This document shows positions 20,798 to 32,696 of a stretch of DNA of 64,000 nt, one piece after another (position 1 is the stretch's first letter; every line of letters begins with the position of its first letter). The translations under genes were made by a program, and so were the position numbers. Location: the NCBI GenBank assembly GCA_021234155.1, contig JAJEKV010000047.1, positions 5,297,071 through 5,361,070 of the forward strand. Direction: 5' to 3'. This DNA comes from Isoetes taiwanensis (Eukaryota; Streptophyta; Lycopodiopsida; Isoetales; Isoetaceae). The notes beneath the pieces were generated by a model. The model saw nothing but the letters and a program-made list of their open reading frames with translations, did no database searches and was not told where the DNA came from.

Positions 20798-21419
20798 AGA
20801 AGAATGATGTCCTCATCAGCATTGGGGTTAAGTGGTTAGATAATAACAACAATTAGATTGTAAAAGAGCTAATATATTTAGGCAGGTAATACAGGAGATA
20901 CATAAGTAGATCATGGATGATCATAATTCTGGATGTCAATCCTTCATATAAAACCTAAAGACAATACATATGTGATTACAACTGTGGTCCTCAGTGGACC
21001 ATACTGGTAAACGACAACACACTGAAAGGAAGAAAGATATGAAAACAAGAAGCCGCAGGTCCCACAACCACCGCTACTGGCCAGCAGATTCAGAGTACAT
21101 CAATATGTACAGGATAATAAAAAAATTGTGGTTAAAGGATCCACTTCTTTTTTAAAACAAGAAAGGAAAAAAAAAAAGGGTGTCCTATCATGCCTAGGTC
21201 TTACTATTCGTCTCGGCATAGGGAATGGCATCATTCCCATTATAACCATAGGCGAATGCATTCTATCATTGCCTAAATGCTTGCCAATTCTAGGATGCAT
21301 CTATTCACAACCCCTGCATGATCCCTGCTGGATCGGACACTCAATTACTTACCATTGGAGTTGGAGTCGATAGCATCGTGGATGGTCCGGCCCTGGCACT
21401 ATCACATAAAGTCTGGGTA

Positions 21420-23822
21420 AGCCTTATCAAGATCCCCCTTAAGAACCCATGTAGCATCTTCCATTGGTAAGTGCTTATTGTAAGATTTGAGTCCGTCGGG
21501 TTTGCTTATATACGCGATCAAGAAGAGCCTCTGGAACGATTTCCAATTCTTCATCAGTCATTTCCAGAAGTGTTGGTATATCAAGGATCTCTTCTAGATC
21601 GGGTGTACGCTTCTTCAAGAGGCTTATGTGGAAAACTTTATGGACCTTTAGATGCACATGCAAATTCAACTTATAAACCTGAGGGCCTATTCATTGGATG
21701 ATTTCAAAGGGACCCATCCATCGTGGAGCCAATTTCTTACAATTGCCAATCTTGAGCTTAGCTAGCTTGACTTTAATCTTTAGCCATACAGATTCGCCCA
21801 CTTGAAATTTGTGTGGCGTGCGATGCTTGTCTGCAACACTCTTGTGTCTACTTTTGACGGCCAATAAATAGCCACGGACTTCCTCCACCAAGGCTTACAT
21901 GTCTGTAAACAACTGTTGAGACACTTCCACCTTGGAAACAGGATTGTGCCATGTGTCTGGAGTAAGACATTGGTACCCATGATTAATCATCACTGGGGAC
22001 ATTCTAGACGAATCCTGTTTGATGCTATTATAGGAAAATTCCACAAAATGGATATATTCTGCCCATTGTGATTGCTTATTCCAGACATAGTTACGTAGCA
22101 TATCTTCAATAATTCTATTAGCGCGCTCCGTCTGACCATCTGTCTAAGGGTGATATGTGATACTCATGGCAAGTTTGGTTTGAATAGTGCCAAAAACTCC
22201 TTCCAAAAAGCCCTAACAAACACAGGATCGTGATCTGAGATGATGGTGCATGGCATACCATGAAAGCAAAACTCTCCTTGGAGAACAATAGCACGGTGTC
22301 CAAGGCGGTATCCGTAGTGCGACATAGCAAGAAGTGTGCCATCTTAGAAAGCTTGTCCACCACTACCATCAATGTGTCAAATCCCCTAAGAGTTCTCGGG
22401 AGACCCACGATGAAATCCATAGTTATAACTTCCCATTTAGCATGAGGAACTTCTAACGGTTCTATCCGTAACTGTTCTGCTTTTGTCTGCCAGCAAAGTT
22501 GACACTATTTAATGTAACAGACAATATTTTTCTTCATTCCCGATCAAAAGTAGCTGGATCTGATCTTAAAATAGGTTTTCATGAACCCGGCATGTCCAGC
22601 TATCGGATTATTATCTGTCATGGAGGATAAGCTTTCGAACCCCTGATATTTCTGACACACATAATTTATTCTTATAACAAAGGAGCTTGCCTTCTTTTTT
22701 GTAATGACGAAAAGCCTCACGCGCTATATCCGTCCTAGCTTCCTTAGATAAATTTTGCCAAGCCTCATAAAATTCAGGATTGGTCAGTAGAGCTTGCTCA
22801 ATTGTCTTCCCAAACTCACTGGTGAGTGTGGAGATAGCATTACAATGCATGAGGGGTGATAAGAGGGTGACTAGAAAGGGCATCAACAACAACATTGTGC
22901 TTGTCTAGCTTGTACACAACCTCAAAATCATATTCCTCCAAGAATGCCATCCATCTACGTTGACAAAAATTGAGATGGGGTTGCGTGAAGATATATTGGA
23001 GACTTTGCTGATCTGTGCCCAATTGGAATCTCCTTCCAAGAAAGTAATGTCTTCAAATTCGCAAAGCACACACAATTGCAAGCAATTCTTGGTCATGTGT
23101 TGGGTATCGCTGTTCAACTTCATTCATCCTTTTGGAGTCATAGGCAATAACCGCCTCCAGTAGCTATCTTACTGGCATCAATGGCAACCCACTTATCCTT
23201 TTGAGGATCTAACAAGGTAAGAACTAGAGCAATGGTCAATTCTTTCTTCAATTGCTGGAATCCGGACTGGACTTTCTCCTTCCAATGGATCATCCAGCCC
23301 TTGACTTTCTCATTTTTTTGTGAGATCAGTAAGGGGGCCAGCTATCTTGGCAAAATCCTTAATAAATTTTCTATAATATCCCGCCAAATGCAGAAAACCT
23401 CTGACCTCTGAAACATTTGTAGGAGCGGGCCAGTCTTTAACTGCCTCAATCTTAGCTGGATTTGTGGAAATACCATCAGCAGAAACAATATGTCCCAAGT
23501 ATTCCACTTTAGTGGTGGCAAACTTACACTTGGAGAATTTAGCAAATAGCTGATGGCGTCGCAACTTCTGTAAGGGCAGCCGAAGATGGCGTTCATGGTC
23601 TTCCAAAGTCTTACTGTATAAGTATGTCGTCAAAGAAAAGGATAAAAAACTCATCCAAATAGTCACGGAAGACATCGTTCATTAACGCGTAAACGTGGCA
23701 GGGACATTGGTTAGTCCAAAGAGCATAACCGTAAATGCCCATAGCAAGTTTTGAAAGCTGACTCGTGGATATCTTCTTCCTTACATTGGACTATGTAAAT
23801 AGAATAAGAGAGCTCACTCCAG
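21420..23822 (-). pseudogene. Gypsy pol remnant (RT, RNase H, integrase, chromodomain side), broken
   Basis: Fragments in different frames follow the Ty3/gypsy order from high to low coordinates: reverse transcriptase (LMNDVFRDYLDEFF, FFDDIL, then YLGHIVSADG and GFLHLAGYYRKFI) at about 23310-23820; RNase H end (LQYIFTQPHLNFCQRRWMAF) near 22840-23022; integrase core ([27 protein letters not shown]) at 22118-22420; and the post-integrase region (VWLKIKVKLAKLK) to about 21475. Frameshifts and stops separate them, and the zinc-binding part of integrase is damaged. The element ends abruptly at the T-run at 23831, so the N-terminal RT, protease and gag are lost. It is closely related to the pol ORF at 29924-31612 and to the gypsy at 36050-38200. 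Confidence 0.85.
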
Positions 23823-23830
23823 ACCGGTCC

Positions 23831-23855
23831 TTTTTTTTTTTTTTTTTTTTTTTTT
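23831..23855 (-). other. Poly(T) run, likely the tail of a minus-strand retroposon
   Basis: 25 T on the plus strand abut the broken gypsy pol. This fits a poly(A)-tailed insertion read in reverse, but the inserted body (23856 onward) is not recognised. Confidence 0.5.
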
Positions 23856-25390
23856 AACTATTTTGCTTCGATTAAGCAATGTCGGAACATTTGTTGCAAT
23901 AATGGACTATTTGTTGCAATGTCGGAACATAAGCAATGTCGGAATATTTGTTGCAATAATGGCATAAATATAAAATGCAATCTTGTATAAGGTACTGTAT
24001 AAGGTACTGGGTAGCCTATGACTGTACAAAATATTGCCTGCTCAAAAAGCAAGGTACATATACACTAAATTGGGTGCATAATAGGCTAATGACCACTAAA
24101 TTATATTATGTTGAAATTAAAGCCCTTTAAAATTCTTTCTTTATCTTATTAATGGATTCAATATAGGGTTTAGAAATCCTTTTACGATGGATGGCATGGC
24201 AGTACCAATAGCGCCAAACCGGCCGCCCAAAAGGGGCAGAACAGATCGATGGATAAAGGCCCAATGCAGCTGCACTCTACAATCTTCTTCAGGCCGTCTA
24301 TGCGTAGCCTCAGCTCTATTTCATGTATTCTTGATAGTGATGACTGCAAAATGATCAAAACTTGGAGCAAAATCATGTGGACAAACTAATGCCAGGAACT
24401 TGGCAACACAAAAGGTTTTTATGATTTGATTTTTCTGATTTCTGCCATGGGAATGTTCAAGACATACTACATTTAGGTCGGAATACAGAAATCATTTTCT
24501 GACAGAGCAAAATTCGTCAGAACTTGACTGTTTTTTATTGAAAAGATAGAGCATATCATGCCATTTCCAAAACATATAATTAATAGAAAAACAGAGCTTT
24601 GTGCTAAAAGTTATGCATGTTTTCGTAGAGGCTGTTTTTTTATGGCAGCAAGTACTTATCCTACTTTTTTGACATGCTTAGACTTAAAATTTGATATTGA
24701 TGCACCTAATAAATTGTGGACTTAGGAAAGGGGCTTCTTTTGCTTCTATTCTTGAGAATTTTGGTTGCTTATATCTCTTACTATCGCCACGTAATAGATT
24801 TGATGTTTGGCTAACTTGATATTTTACTAGATCCTTGAGTCGAATTTCAGACATCATTCTGACACAGCAAGTCTCGATAAAACTTGACCGTTTTTTCTTA
24901 AAATTATAGAGCATATCATGCCATTTCTGAAACATATAATTAATAGAAAAACAGAGCTCTGTGCTGAGAGTTATTCCAGTTTTAGTAGAAGCTATTTTTT
25001 ATGGCAGCAAGTACTTATCCTACAATTTTTGCATCTTTCCATATCATTCCTTATGATACCGAGGCTTTTAAAGTAAAAAATGCTTCTCTGGGATAATTCT
25101 ATATAATGCTAGATGGATAATATATTGCTATGTGCTGAGATTATAAGACTTAAAGGTGGATAATTCAATCATTTGAGGTTGATTCGGGAAGAACTATATG
25201 TCTAAAAATCCTATACATTATGATACAAAACTCAAGATTAATTTGGAACTTTATAATACTAAAACGTTGATATTCCAGTTTCCATTCTTGTTAATGTTCA
25301 CCTCAGGGCAAAAGGATACAATTGGTGATCAGTGATAAACTGAGAGACCCAATGTACCTTTTGGCCCTTGCACAATTACCATTATCATGC
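23856..25390. other. Non-coding stretch with short repeats
   Basis: At 23870-23960 the word GCAATGTCGGAA(C/T)AT recurs with TTTGTTGCAATAATGG. A ~187-bp imperfect direct repeat lies at 24478-24664 and 24838-25023 (both contain TAGAGCATATCATGCCATTT and end near AGTACTTATCCTAC). No gene is recognised. Confidence 0.6.
24478..24664. repeat. ~187-bp direct repeat, copy 1 (copy 2 at 24838-25023)
   Basis: The copies share GCCATTTC, TATAATTAATAGAAAAAC, CAGAGCT and TATGGCAGCAAGTACTTATC and are 360 bp apart. Copy 2 has small substitutions and a few indels. Confidence 0.8.
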
Positions 25391-26099
25391 TAATTGTGTA
25401 TTGATTGGCTGCAGGTACGGGTTCTCTCCTCCAATTGTGTTTATTTTGCTGTTAGAGTTGGCTTTAGCTTGAAGGATGTGGAATATCGAAAAAAGACATG
25501 GACAGTGGTTTGGAGTTGTCTATTCATTGGAATATGGGCTGCAATGTTGATGGTCTACGTAATCAAAGCGATTTAGTAAGACAACTATTTTGGATTACTG
25601 ATACATCTGGTAAGGTCCTTTTGGTTCAGTCGTATCCATGCCAAGTTCTAAGCATAATGTTCAAACAATGGTACATAGAGTTCATAGTCTATGTAAATGC
25701 ACATAATTCAAATTGATGATTGTATTACTTCTAATATATAATGATTTTAGTGAGTAAATAATGGTCTTCAAATTATTTAGGCTTTGGGAAAAGAGGTACT
25801 AGTCTAGGCTGACTTGCTCAGCTTAGATATTAGGATGATAATACTGCCAAGGGATTGACTGAGGCAGATGCTGGTCTAGCGTTTGCTAGTTCAGGCCGGA
25901 TTTTTTTTTTTTTAGCTATGCAACAGACAGAGAGGCTGGCTGGTTTAATCAAGTGGTCAACTGGGAAGAAAGGTGGAATATTATGGAAGATAACTGGCCA
26001 GATAATCCAATTGATGTTAGGCAGTTTTTGCAAACCAAAGTGCTAGAAAGCTTTGGACATTGCGAACAGATGGAGATGCCAAGAAGAAATTTTACAAAA

Positions 26100-26414
26100 A
26101 TGAAATAAATGTTATGAATATGTATGAAGAGCAAGAATATCTAAAATGTGATATCAGAAGGGGATTTATGCAAATTAATCTCCCAAATTAGGCTGAGCTC
26201 TCATCATGTTGCAATAGAGACAGGGAGATGGCAAGGCATTCCCCGCTGCGAACACTTTTGCCCATGTTGCATAGCAGATCCGTGTGTTGAGACCGAACAA
26301 CATACATTTCTAGCATGTCCAGCATATGAACATATCAGGGAGTGCTTTGGTATACCTATGATACCCTACAGAGTCTACTACATCACTCACCCAGTCACCT
26401 CGGAATGTACATAA
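26100..26414 (+). pseudogene. Non-LTR retrotransposon C-terminal zinc-finger remnant
   Basis: The frame from 26148 reads RLSSHHVAIETGRWQGIPR, then a Cys cluster (CEHFCPCC) and TEQHTFLACPAYEHIRECF. This IETGRW...PR...C..C...E.H.L..C pattern is the end of the polymerase protein in several non-LTR families, of a type different from the zf-RVT LINEs in this window. The preceding ~150 bases contain a matching helical stretch in another frame (YEEQEYLKCDIR). Only the C-terminal domain is visible; no RT is found upstream. Confidence 0.6.
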
Positions 26415-26449
26415 GAGATGTGTTAAAAAAAAAGGCTTGTTAGATTTAG

Positions 26450-26600
26450 AGAGCTTAGATTTCCACCAGTAGTATTTGTGTCTCTATTTTTTATGCTGCT
26501 TTTCTAACCCATGTCCCCCTAACAGTTAAGAGAAGTTATTCTAATTCAAGGCCAATTTTCAAGGGTTCAAACCTCTTTATATTATTGTAGCCCCATATAG
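26450..26600 (+). repeat. SINE-like copy 1 with B-box match
   Basis: It aligns with 27035-27135 (shared GTATTTGTGTC, ATGCTGCTTTT/ATGCTACTTTT, CCCCCT, GTTAAG). GGTTCAAACC at 26564-26573 fits the Pol III B box. The A-box region is degenerate here but good in copy 2. Confidence 0.45.
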
Positions 26601-27034
26601 TGGACGTATAATGAATCCCCCTCCCCCCATGGGCAGTTCATTCATCATTCCGTCAATAGTGGGACTAGTTTTGGTTCTCTATAATCATATATCTTCATTC
26701 TAGCAGTCATAATGTCTCTATTCTCAATTCAATTTAACACGAAGTCTTTTCTAGCCATATGGGTCCAGCTTTACGTTTCAGTCAGGTAGTAACAATTCTG
26801 TAGTATCGAAAGTTTCTCCATAATCATTTGTCTTCATTCTAGCAATCCCAATGCTTCTATTCCCTATTCAATCTTTTTAAATTACGTCTATAACTATGCC
26901 TTTGTGCTTATCGACGTTATATATACATTCTGGTACCCCTCAATTTCCTACTAGGAAAACTAGGACTTTACCAACATAGTAAGATGTAGTTTCTTTTTTT
27001 TTTTTTTAAATTCTTCTTTTGCTAGGTTTAAATA

Positions 27035-27135
27035 GTTCGATTTCCATCAGCAGTATTTGTGTCCTTATTTTAGATGCTACTTTTTCAACCCTTGCCCCCT
27101 TGGCCTAATGGTTAAGGCAAATTGTTCCAATTTTC
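27035..27135 (+). repeat. SINE-like copy 2 with A-box match
   Basis: TGGCCTAATGG at 27101-27111 fits the tRNA A box at 10 of 11 positions and is followed by TTAAGGC as in tRNA D-arms. Homology to copy 1 stops near CAATTTTC (27130). Confidence 0.45.
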
Positions 27136-27429
27136 TCTGGGGACCAAGTCTCGTGGCCAGAAGACCACCCCTCCTAGTAGCTCATGTCCAGCGCACTCAT
27201 AGTCAATTGGCCTAGGAGGTTGATAAATTCTTCCGGACAGATCTTGAATTTTTGTGGACCTGCTCAAAGCAGGGCCTTGAACGGAGGATTCAACGGTTGG
27301 ATAGGGGAACCGAGCTCCAGGAGGGTGGTCATTAGCATATAACCCCCCCCAGCGCTTCCAGGAAAGGCTACCTCGGAACTTTTCTGGGGCTCGCCTCCTA
27401 GGGTCCGGACTCTCCTCTTCGGTGAGGCG

Positions 27430-29025
27430 TGTGACGCTCCCTACAAATATCTGGGCCCGCCGCACACTCCGTAGGGAACCCCCGGTCCATCGACCGCACG
27501 GGCCCTCCGTCTAGCCTGCACTACAGGGTACCCCTAGTGCGGGAAGGGGACACGAAGGTGTCTTGCGCACCCTTTCCCTATGGGCTCCTATCACAGCGGA
27601 AGCACAAACAACGTCAGAACTAGCAATAACAGTGCATCTAACTACCTCGAAGGGTAGCACATCCATACATCCATAGATACAATAGAGATGAACATATGCC
27701 ACAAAACATGAGAACTCCTACCCAAGGCTCAGACACATGGGGAGGAAGACTGATGGCTATGCCACAAGATAGAGCAGACCGAGTCATAACAATGGCAGGG
27801 CTGGCTATAGACAATGGCTAGGGTTGACCACTCCATCCGCCCCTCCTGTGCATACTTTGCAGATAGGCTAGATCGGCCTCTGGTATGACTCTAGCCTTCC
27901 AGATACGCAATCTCATGGCATCACCCATCAAGACTACTCCGGGTTGCATCTCCCCGGTCTGTTGAGCATCTCCCCTTCCAGGGGCCTAGAGGTTCCACGG
28001 GCGGCTAGAGAATCGTGGTCTCACACGATTCTTTCTTGACTTAACCCCCCAAAACAAGAGCCAGTCCATCACCTGCAACTCTTGAGAGGCAAGACAGCAC
28101 CATTGCCCCAGGAGGTGTCGGACCCATGCTCGGCCCACTCTAAGTGACCGGCCATAAGCCTAGCCCGCTATGGGGTCCCCAGTAGCCATGCTCGGCAGGG
28201 ACCTCCCTCCGTCTCGCCTCTAGCCCCGTTATGTAGTGCTGAGTCATACCATAGCTCCCATAGCCCGGTGGGTTCCTATGCACAGGCCGCATAATAATAG
28301 GAACTAAAGGGTCTAACTAGGAGCATTACTAAGTAATGGATACTAGATCTCTACCCCCCTTCCCAATACAAGAGGAGCAAACATGATCAACCAACATCAC
28401 ATATCCACATAACGTAATCATAATGAGAAGAACATCTAAACCTAATCATACATATCTAACTTACAGTTAGGGTTCCTTGATTAGGGTTCAAGAAGTTGAC
28501 TAAGTGTTCTAGGAAGGCTTTACTAGAGACACGAAATGCTAACCCATCTGGAGTCTTAACTTCCAGATGATCTACCAAGAACTCTAATCCAAATACCCGC
28601 TCCCGAGGAACTCCCTCCTGCCCCTGGCGTCTCCATGATCTTCGAGGTGGTCGAAATAGTGCTCACTCCACGATCGTGCACACGCTCTGGGGGCTGCTGT
28701 GCTAGCGACTCTCGAAACGGAGTTTCGAGTGCGAAGAAGGTTCCCAAGGTGTTGGAGCCAGAAAAGAGGCCTAGGGTTAGGGTTTAGGCCTATATAGGTT
28801 AGGGTCCACATGTCATGCCATGTGGCTCCAATGGGATAAGGCCGTGAGGCAGTTGCCCAATAGGATAAGGCCACGTGGAAATTGGCCTTGTCTAAGTTAT
28901 ATAATTAGCTTAGATATGCACCCTATGCCACTACCTAAGGTATACAAGGCTACAAAGGTAGACTTGTATAGTGACGGACCTGAAAATGTACATATTTATA
29001 GCGTATATTTCCCTGGAACGTCACA
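27430..29025 (-). mobile_element. Gypsy LTR (LTR-B), 3' LTR of element B, 1.6 kb
   Basis: It runs from TGTGACG (27430) to CGTCACA (ending 29025), next to a polypurine tract. Long parts match LTR-A (18164-20784). No primer-binding site follows on its low-coordinate side, so it is a genuine 3' LTR or a solo end. The partner 5' LTR is missing because the element is cut near 31695. Confidence 0.82.
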
Positions 29026-29040
29026 TTCTCCCCCCCTTAG
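29026..29040 (-). other. Polypurine tract of gypsy element B
   Basis: The minus strand is purine-rich (AAGGGGGGGAGAA-like) directly before TGTGACG. Confidence 0.78.
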
Positions 29041-29923
29041 GATAATGCCGTCCTCAGCATTACGCTACGGTGACTAACCTACACCAAACCTGCAAAACCA
29101 CATAAAGATACAAGCTGATTTTACTGAAATGATCAACTTCATATTAAGCAATTAACATGTAACATAGGCTATATTTGTACCTAAACAAAATTATATAGCC
29201 TTGAGAAGGTTACTCATTATAGAAGTTCAAAACATTATCACAATAGTTATTAGGGTTCATAATTTAAGTCTAAATCATGGTCCCCCATCTCCACGTAATG
29301 CGCTCCTCGTCTATGCTCCCCTATCACTGGCCTGCACAAGTAGCACATTACGTCAGTTTAGTTAACAAATTTGTGGTTTTAGGGGACCACCCCCCTAACT
29401 ACCTCCTTGAGCCGAACTACTAGCTCAAGGTTACCCTACTACCTTGCACTCGATCATGGCCACATAAGAATTTGAGCTTAAGGACCTCATTGCCCATGAT
29501 CAAGTGCTACCTTGTACACGATCCCCTTGATCGAGTACACCCGCAGTGCCTCATTCCCTTGGGGATTTAAGCTAGGGAATGTCTCACGATCCCATCATCG
29601 CGCATGATCACCCAAACCTCACCATGACCCCCCTATGGTCAGATGCGCGTGCCCCGCATCGTGGCATAGAGATCATCCGAAAGATGGTCTCATCATCGCC
29701 CACCATGCCTTTCTTCCTCTCACATGACCCTTCTGGCCATGCGCACCCTTGGTGCGTGTTGGCCTAGAGAATGCCTTTAAAGTGTATCTCATCACTGCCT
29801 ACACTTCCAAGACTTTGGCACATGCACTCTACTGGCTGGAATACATATGCCCCATTCAAGCTAACTAAGCGACACACTTAGCTAAGCACATGGCAACTCG
29901 GCGTCGTCCAGCTCGGAGATGAC
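29041..29923 (-). other. 3' untranslated part of gypsy element B
   Basis: This ~880-bp stretch between the pol stop and the polypurine tract has no supported reading frame. Confidence 0.55.
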
Positions 29924-31612
29924 TCAGCTGTCGAACTCCTTCATAAAGTCCGGGTATTGCTTCTCTAGATCCTGCTTCACTACCCACGCTGCGTCTTCCA
30001 CAAGCAAGTGCTTCCACTTAACCAAATATTGGAGGAACTGGGACCTTCTGGTCTTCTTGAATGCCTTATCAAGGATCAATTCGGGCACTATTTCAACTTG
30101 TTCCTCCGTCATTTCTAACAAGGTTGGAGTTTTCAAAACCTCTTCGGGATTTAGATTGTGCCTTTTCAACAGGCTTACATGGAAGACCTTATGGACTTTA
30201 AGCTGTGCAGGTAAATCGAGCTTGTAGGCCTGGGTGCCTACGCGCTCTAATATCTTGAAGGGACCTGCCCACCTAGGAGCGAGCTTCTTGCAGTTCTCGA
30301 TGCGAAGCTTGGCTTGCTTCACTTTAATCTTGAGCCACACACTATCTCCTACCTGGAATTCTCTTACGGTCCTATGCCTGTCGGCTACACTTTTCTGCCG
30401 ACTCCTTGCTGCTAGAAGGTATCCCCTCACCTTTTCCACCAGCTGCTGCATATCCGAAAGCATTTGCTGGGAGATTTCCACTTTTGACACTGGGTTGTGC
30501 CATGTATCTGGGGTCAGACACTGATACCCATAATTAATCATAAAAGGGGACATCTGGGACAATTCTTGCTTCGTGTTGTTATAGGCGAACTCCACCAAGT
30601 GGATGAAATCATCCCACTTAGACTGCTTGTTCCAAACATAATTCCTTAGCATGTCCTCTATGATTTGGTTGGTTCGCTCCGTCTGACCATCCATCTGAGG
30701 ATGATATGCTGTACTCATGGAAAGCTTCGTCTGAATTGTGCTGAACAAGTCTTGCCAGAATGTGCTCATGAACTTTGAATCTCTATCTGAAATTATTTCT
30801 CTTGGCATCCCGTGGAGTCGGAAATTCTCCTTAGTGAACAATACGACAATATCTAGCGCCGTGTCTGTGGTTCTACAAGGCACAAAGTGTGCCATCTTGG
30901 ACAACTTGTCCACTACCACCATCAAAGCATCTTTGCCTCTTATAGTTCTTGGGAGCCCGGTGATAAAGTCCATGCTAATCACTTCCCATTTCGCATTCGG
31001 CACAGGCAATGGCTCTAAAGCTCCAGGAATTCGGAGTCGCTCCGCCTTCGTCTGCTGACATAGCTGGCACTCACGAATATACTTAGCTATTTGCTTCTTC
31101 ATGCCGAGCCAGAAGTAACTACGCGCGGCTATTGGGCTCTTGTGTGTGTCATGGAGTATCAACTTCCTAACTCCTGATGACTCTGGCACACACAATTTAT
31201 TTTTGTGGTACAGTAGGTTACCTTCTTTCTTAAAATGTTTGAAGGTTTCCCTCTCTTTGTCTCTTCTTGCCTCCTTGGAGAGGCTTGCCCACACTTCCTT
31301 AAAGTCACCATCTGACGGCAATGTTTCCTCAATCCTCTTGCCATACTTACTAGTGAGCGTCGATATGGCATTGCAATGGACTCTTGTCTCTAATGGCCTC
31401 CTAGAGAGCGCATCCGCAACTACATTCAACTTGCCAGGTTTGTAGATTATCTCGAAGTTGTACTCCTCAAGAAATTCCATCCACCTCCTTTGTCTTAGAT
31501 TTAGGAGTGGTTGCGTAAAGATATACTGGAGGCTTTGGTGGTCTATGTCCAATTGGAACTTCCTACCCAACAAATAATACCTCCAGATCCTTAGGGCTCT
31601 CACTACGGCCAA
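29924..31612 (-). CDS. Gypsy pol fragment: RNase H end, integrase, chromodomain-type C-terminus
   Basis: A 562-codon frame. Residues 1-75 are the end of RNase H (DIDHQSLQYIFTQP, VVADALSRRP). Around 150-195 is the integrase zinc-binding region ending in [10 protein letters not shown], then the catalytic core with MDFITGLPRTIRG, IISDRDSKF and GQTERTNQ, which supply the D, D and E. It ends with the SVWLKIKVKQAKLR stretch and a chromodomain-like tail (FLQYLVKWKHL...DAAWV). Integrase inserts the cDNA into the host genome; the tail may steer it to chromatin. The usual GHPG step of the zinc finger seems deleted (HKSPIA runs straight into ARSYFW), so the enzyme is probably impaired. The ATG at 31612 is internal: a frameshift near 31625 cuts it from upstream RNase H, and the element stops near 31695. 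Confidence 0.88.
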   Translation of the reverse strand: MAVVRALRIWRYYLLGRKFQLDIDHQSLQYIFTQPLLNLRQRRWMEFLEEYNFEIIYKPGKLNVVADALSRRPLETRVHCNAISTLTSKYGKRIEETLPSDGDFKEVWASLSKEARRDKERETFKHFKKEGNLLYHKNKLCVPESSGVRKLILHDTHKSPIAARSYFWLGMKKQIAKYIRECQLCQQTKAERLRIPGALEPLPVPNAKWEVISMDFITGLPRTIRGKDALMVVVDKLSKMAHFVPCRTTDTALDIVVLFTKENFRLHGMPREIISDRDSKFMSTFWQDLFSTIQTKLSMSTAYHPQMDGQTERTNQIIEDMLRNYVWNKQSKWDDFIHLVEFAYNNTKQELSQMSPFMINYGYQCLTPDTWHNPVSKVEISQQMLSDMQQLVEKVRGYLLAARSRQKSVADRHRTVREFQVGDSVWLKIKVKQAKLRIENCKKLAPRWAGPFKILERVGTQAYKLDLPAQLKVHKVFHVSLLKRHNLNPEEVLKTPTLLEMTEEQVEIVPELILDKAFKKTRRSQFLQYLVKWKHLLVEDAAWVVKQDLEKQYPDFMKEFDS

Positions 31613-31695
31613 GAGCTCTTGGTCGGAGTCGGGTAGCGCTGCTCGGCGTCGTTCATCTTCTTCGAATCATACGCAACTACCCTTCCTTCTTGCAT
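31613..31695 (-). pseudogene. Frameshifted RNase H upstream remnant of element B
   Basis: In another frame this reads QEGRVVAYDSKKMNDAEQRY, the RNase H stretch just before the main ORF. The homology ends abruptly near 31695, the truncation point of the element. Confidence 0.7.
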
Positions 31696-32173
31696 AACAA
31701 CAAATTATCTAGAGAGAGAATCCTCCTTTATATTAACTTGCTCCACCTTCATGTGAAAAAAGAATAGAATAGAGATAAGTATATGGTAAAAAAATAGTGA
31801 GCACAACGAAAACATTAACAATTACGAGAGGCATCCATAGTAGAAGAATATAGCATTATGATGAATCTACATAATGAAGGCATAAGCCAATTATGATGAA
31901 GCTATATAATGAAGGCATAAGCCAACTGCGGCTAGGAACAACGTTCATAATTGAATGCACTAATTTTGATGAAATGCACTTCAGAAGGAATATTCCAAGG
32001 ATTCCCCTAAAAATAAGAAATTTCTTGCTATTTTTGTGGTAATATTAATAATTTAGACATTTTTACAAATTTTTGTACCCTATTTTGGGTTTGTATAAAG
32101 CACAACCATTCAATGTACCTGAGATTTTATAATTAATGATAAAACTGACTCTTGCTATCAAAAAAAAAAAAGA
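31696..32173 (+). other. Non-coding stretch ending in poly(A), probable retroposon 3' end
   Basis: A plus-strand A-run at about 32161-32172 follows AATGATAAAACTGACTCTTG, like the 3' end of a plant LINE. Upstream, a ~35-bp word (ATGATGAA..CTA.ATAATG) is tandemly doubled at 31857-31923. No coding part is seen. Confidence 0.5.
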
Positions 32174-32307
32174 GAGATGTGATTTGGCCATTGCTGCCTT
32201 GGATCACGACATCGCCACATGGATGAGCATGAAGTTGCTTGTGGCAGCACCCTTGGCCATCGTCTTTTCGCCAGAGGTTGCGTCCGCGGCTGCTCTCACC
32301 ATCAGCC

Positions 32308-32646
32308 TGTCGAGATATATGATATCGAGATCTTCATCTTGCTGCTTGACAGCACTAACAGCACTCAGCACATAGGTGCTGACTATGTGCTGAATCAACA
32401 CTTCATCAGCACCTACACCAGCCTATCCACTTGCCTTAATTAGCTAGAGCATCCACTTGCCTTAATTAGTTACGACATAATTAGGTGTGGTTGGTAACGG
32501 GAGCAGTTATTATTTACTGCCCCTTTTTATATCTTGTATTTATACATACGTTTAATACAATTCCATTTTGCCTTTGTTTTGGGAGCTTGTGCTCTCGGAT
32601 ATCGGTGTGCATCCCCTTCTCTCCTTTTCTTGGTGCAACCTTGACA
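32308..32646 (+). repeat. 5' LTR of copia C (339 bp)
   Basis: It starts TGTCGAGATATATGATATCG and ends CAACCTTGACA directly before the primer-binding site. TATATCTTG-type promoter sequence lies near 32528. It differs from the 3' LTR mainly by a small indel (TATTTATACATAC is missing in the 3' copy) and several substitutions. Confidence 0.92.
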
Positions 32647-32658
32647 TGGTATCAGAGC
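32647..32658 (+). other. Primer-binding site of copia C
   Basis: TGGTATCAGAGC abuts the 5' LTR and matches initiator tRNA-Met. Confidence 0.9.
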
Positions 32659-32696
32659 ACTAGGTGTGCTGAGATTGATTCAAGATCAACACAACA

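Noticed and set aside
25394-25716. Two overlapping plus-strand frames preceded by a splice-acceptor-like TGCAG
   Set aside because: No homology and no companion exon; kept as unassigned.
27091-27170. Possible tRNA gene (TGGCCTAATGGTTAAGGC)
   Set aside because: Only the A-box half is tRNA-like; no B box or cloverleaf follows.
29919-31445. Plus-strand frames over the gypsy pol gene
   Set aside because: Antisense shadows of the 562-codon integrase frame on the minus strand.
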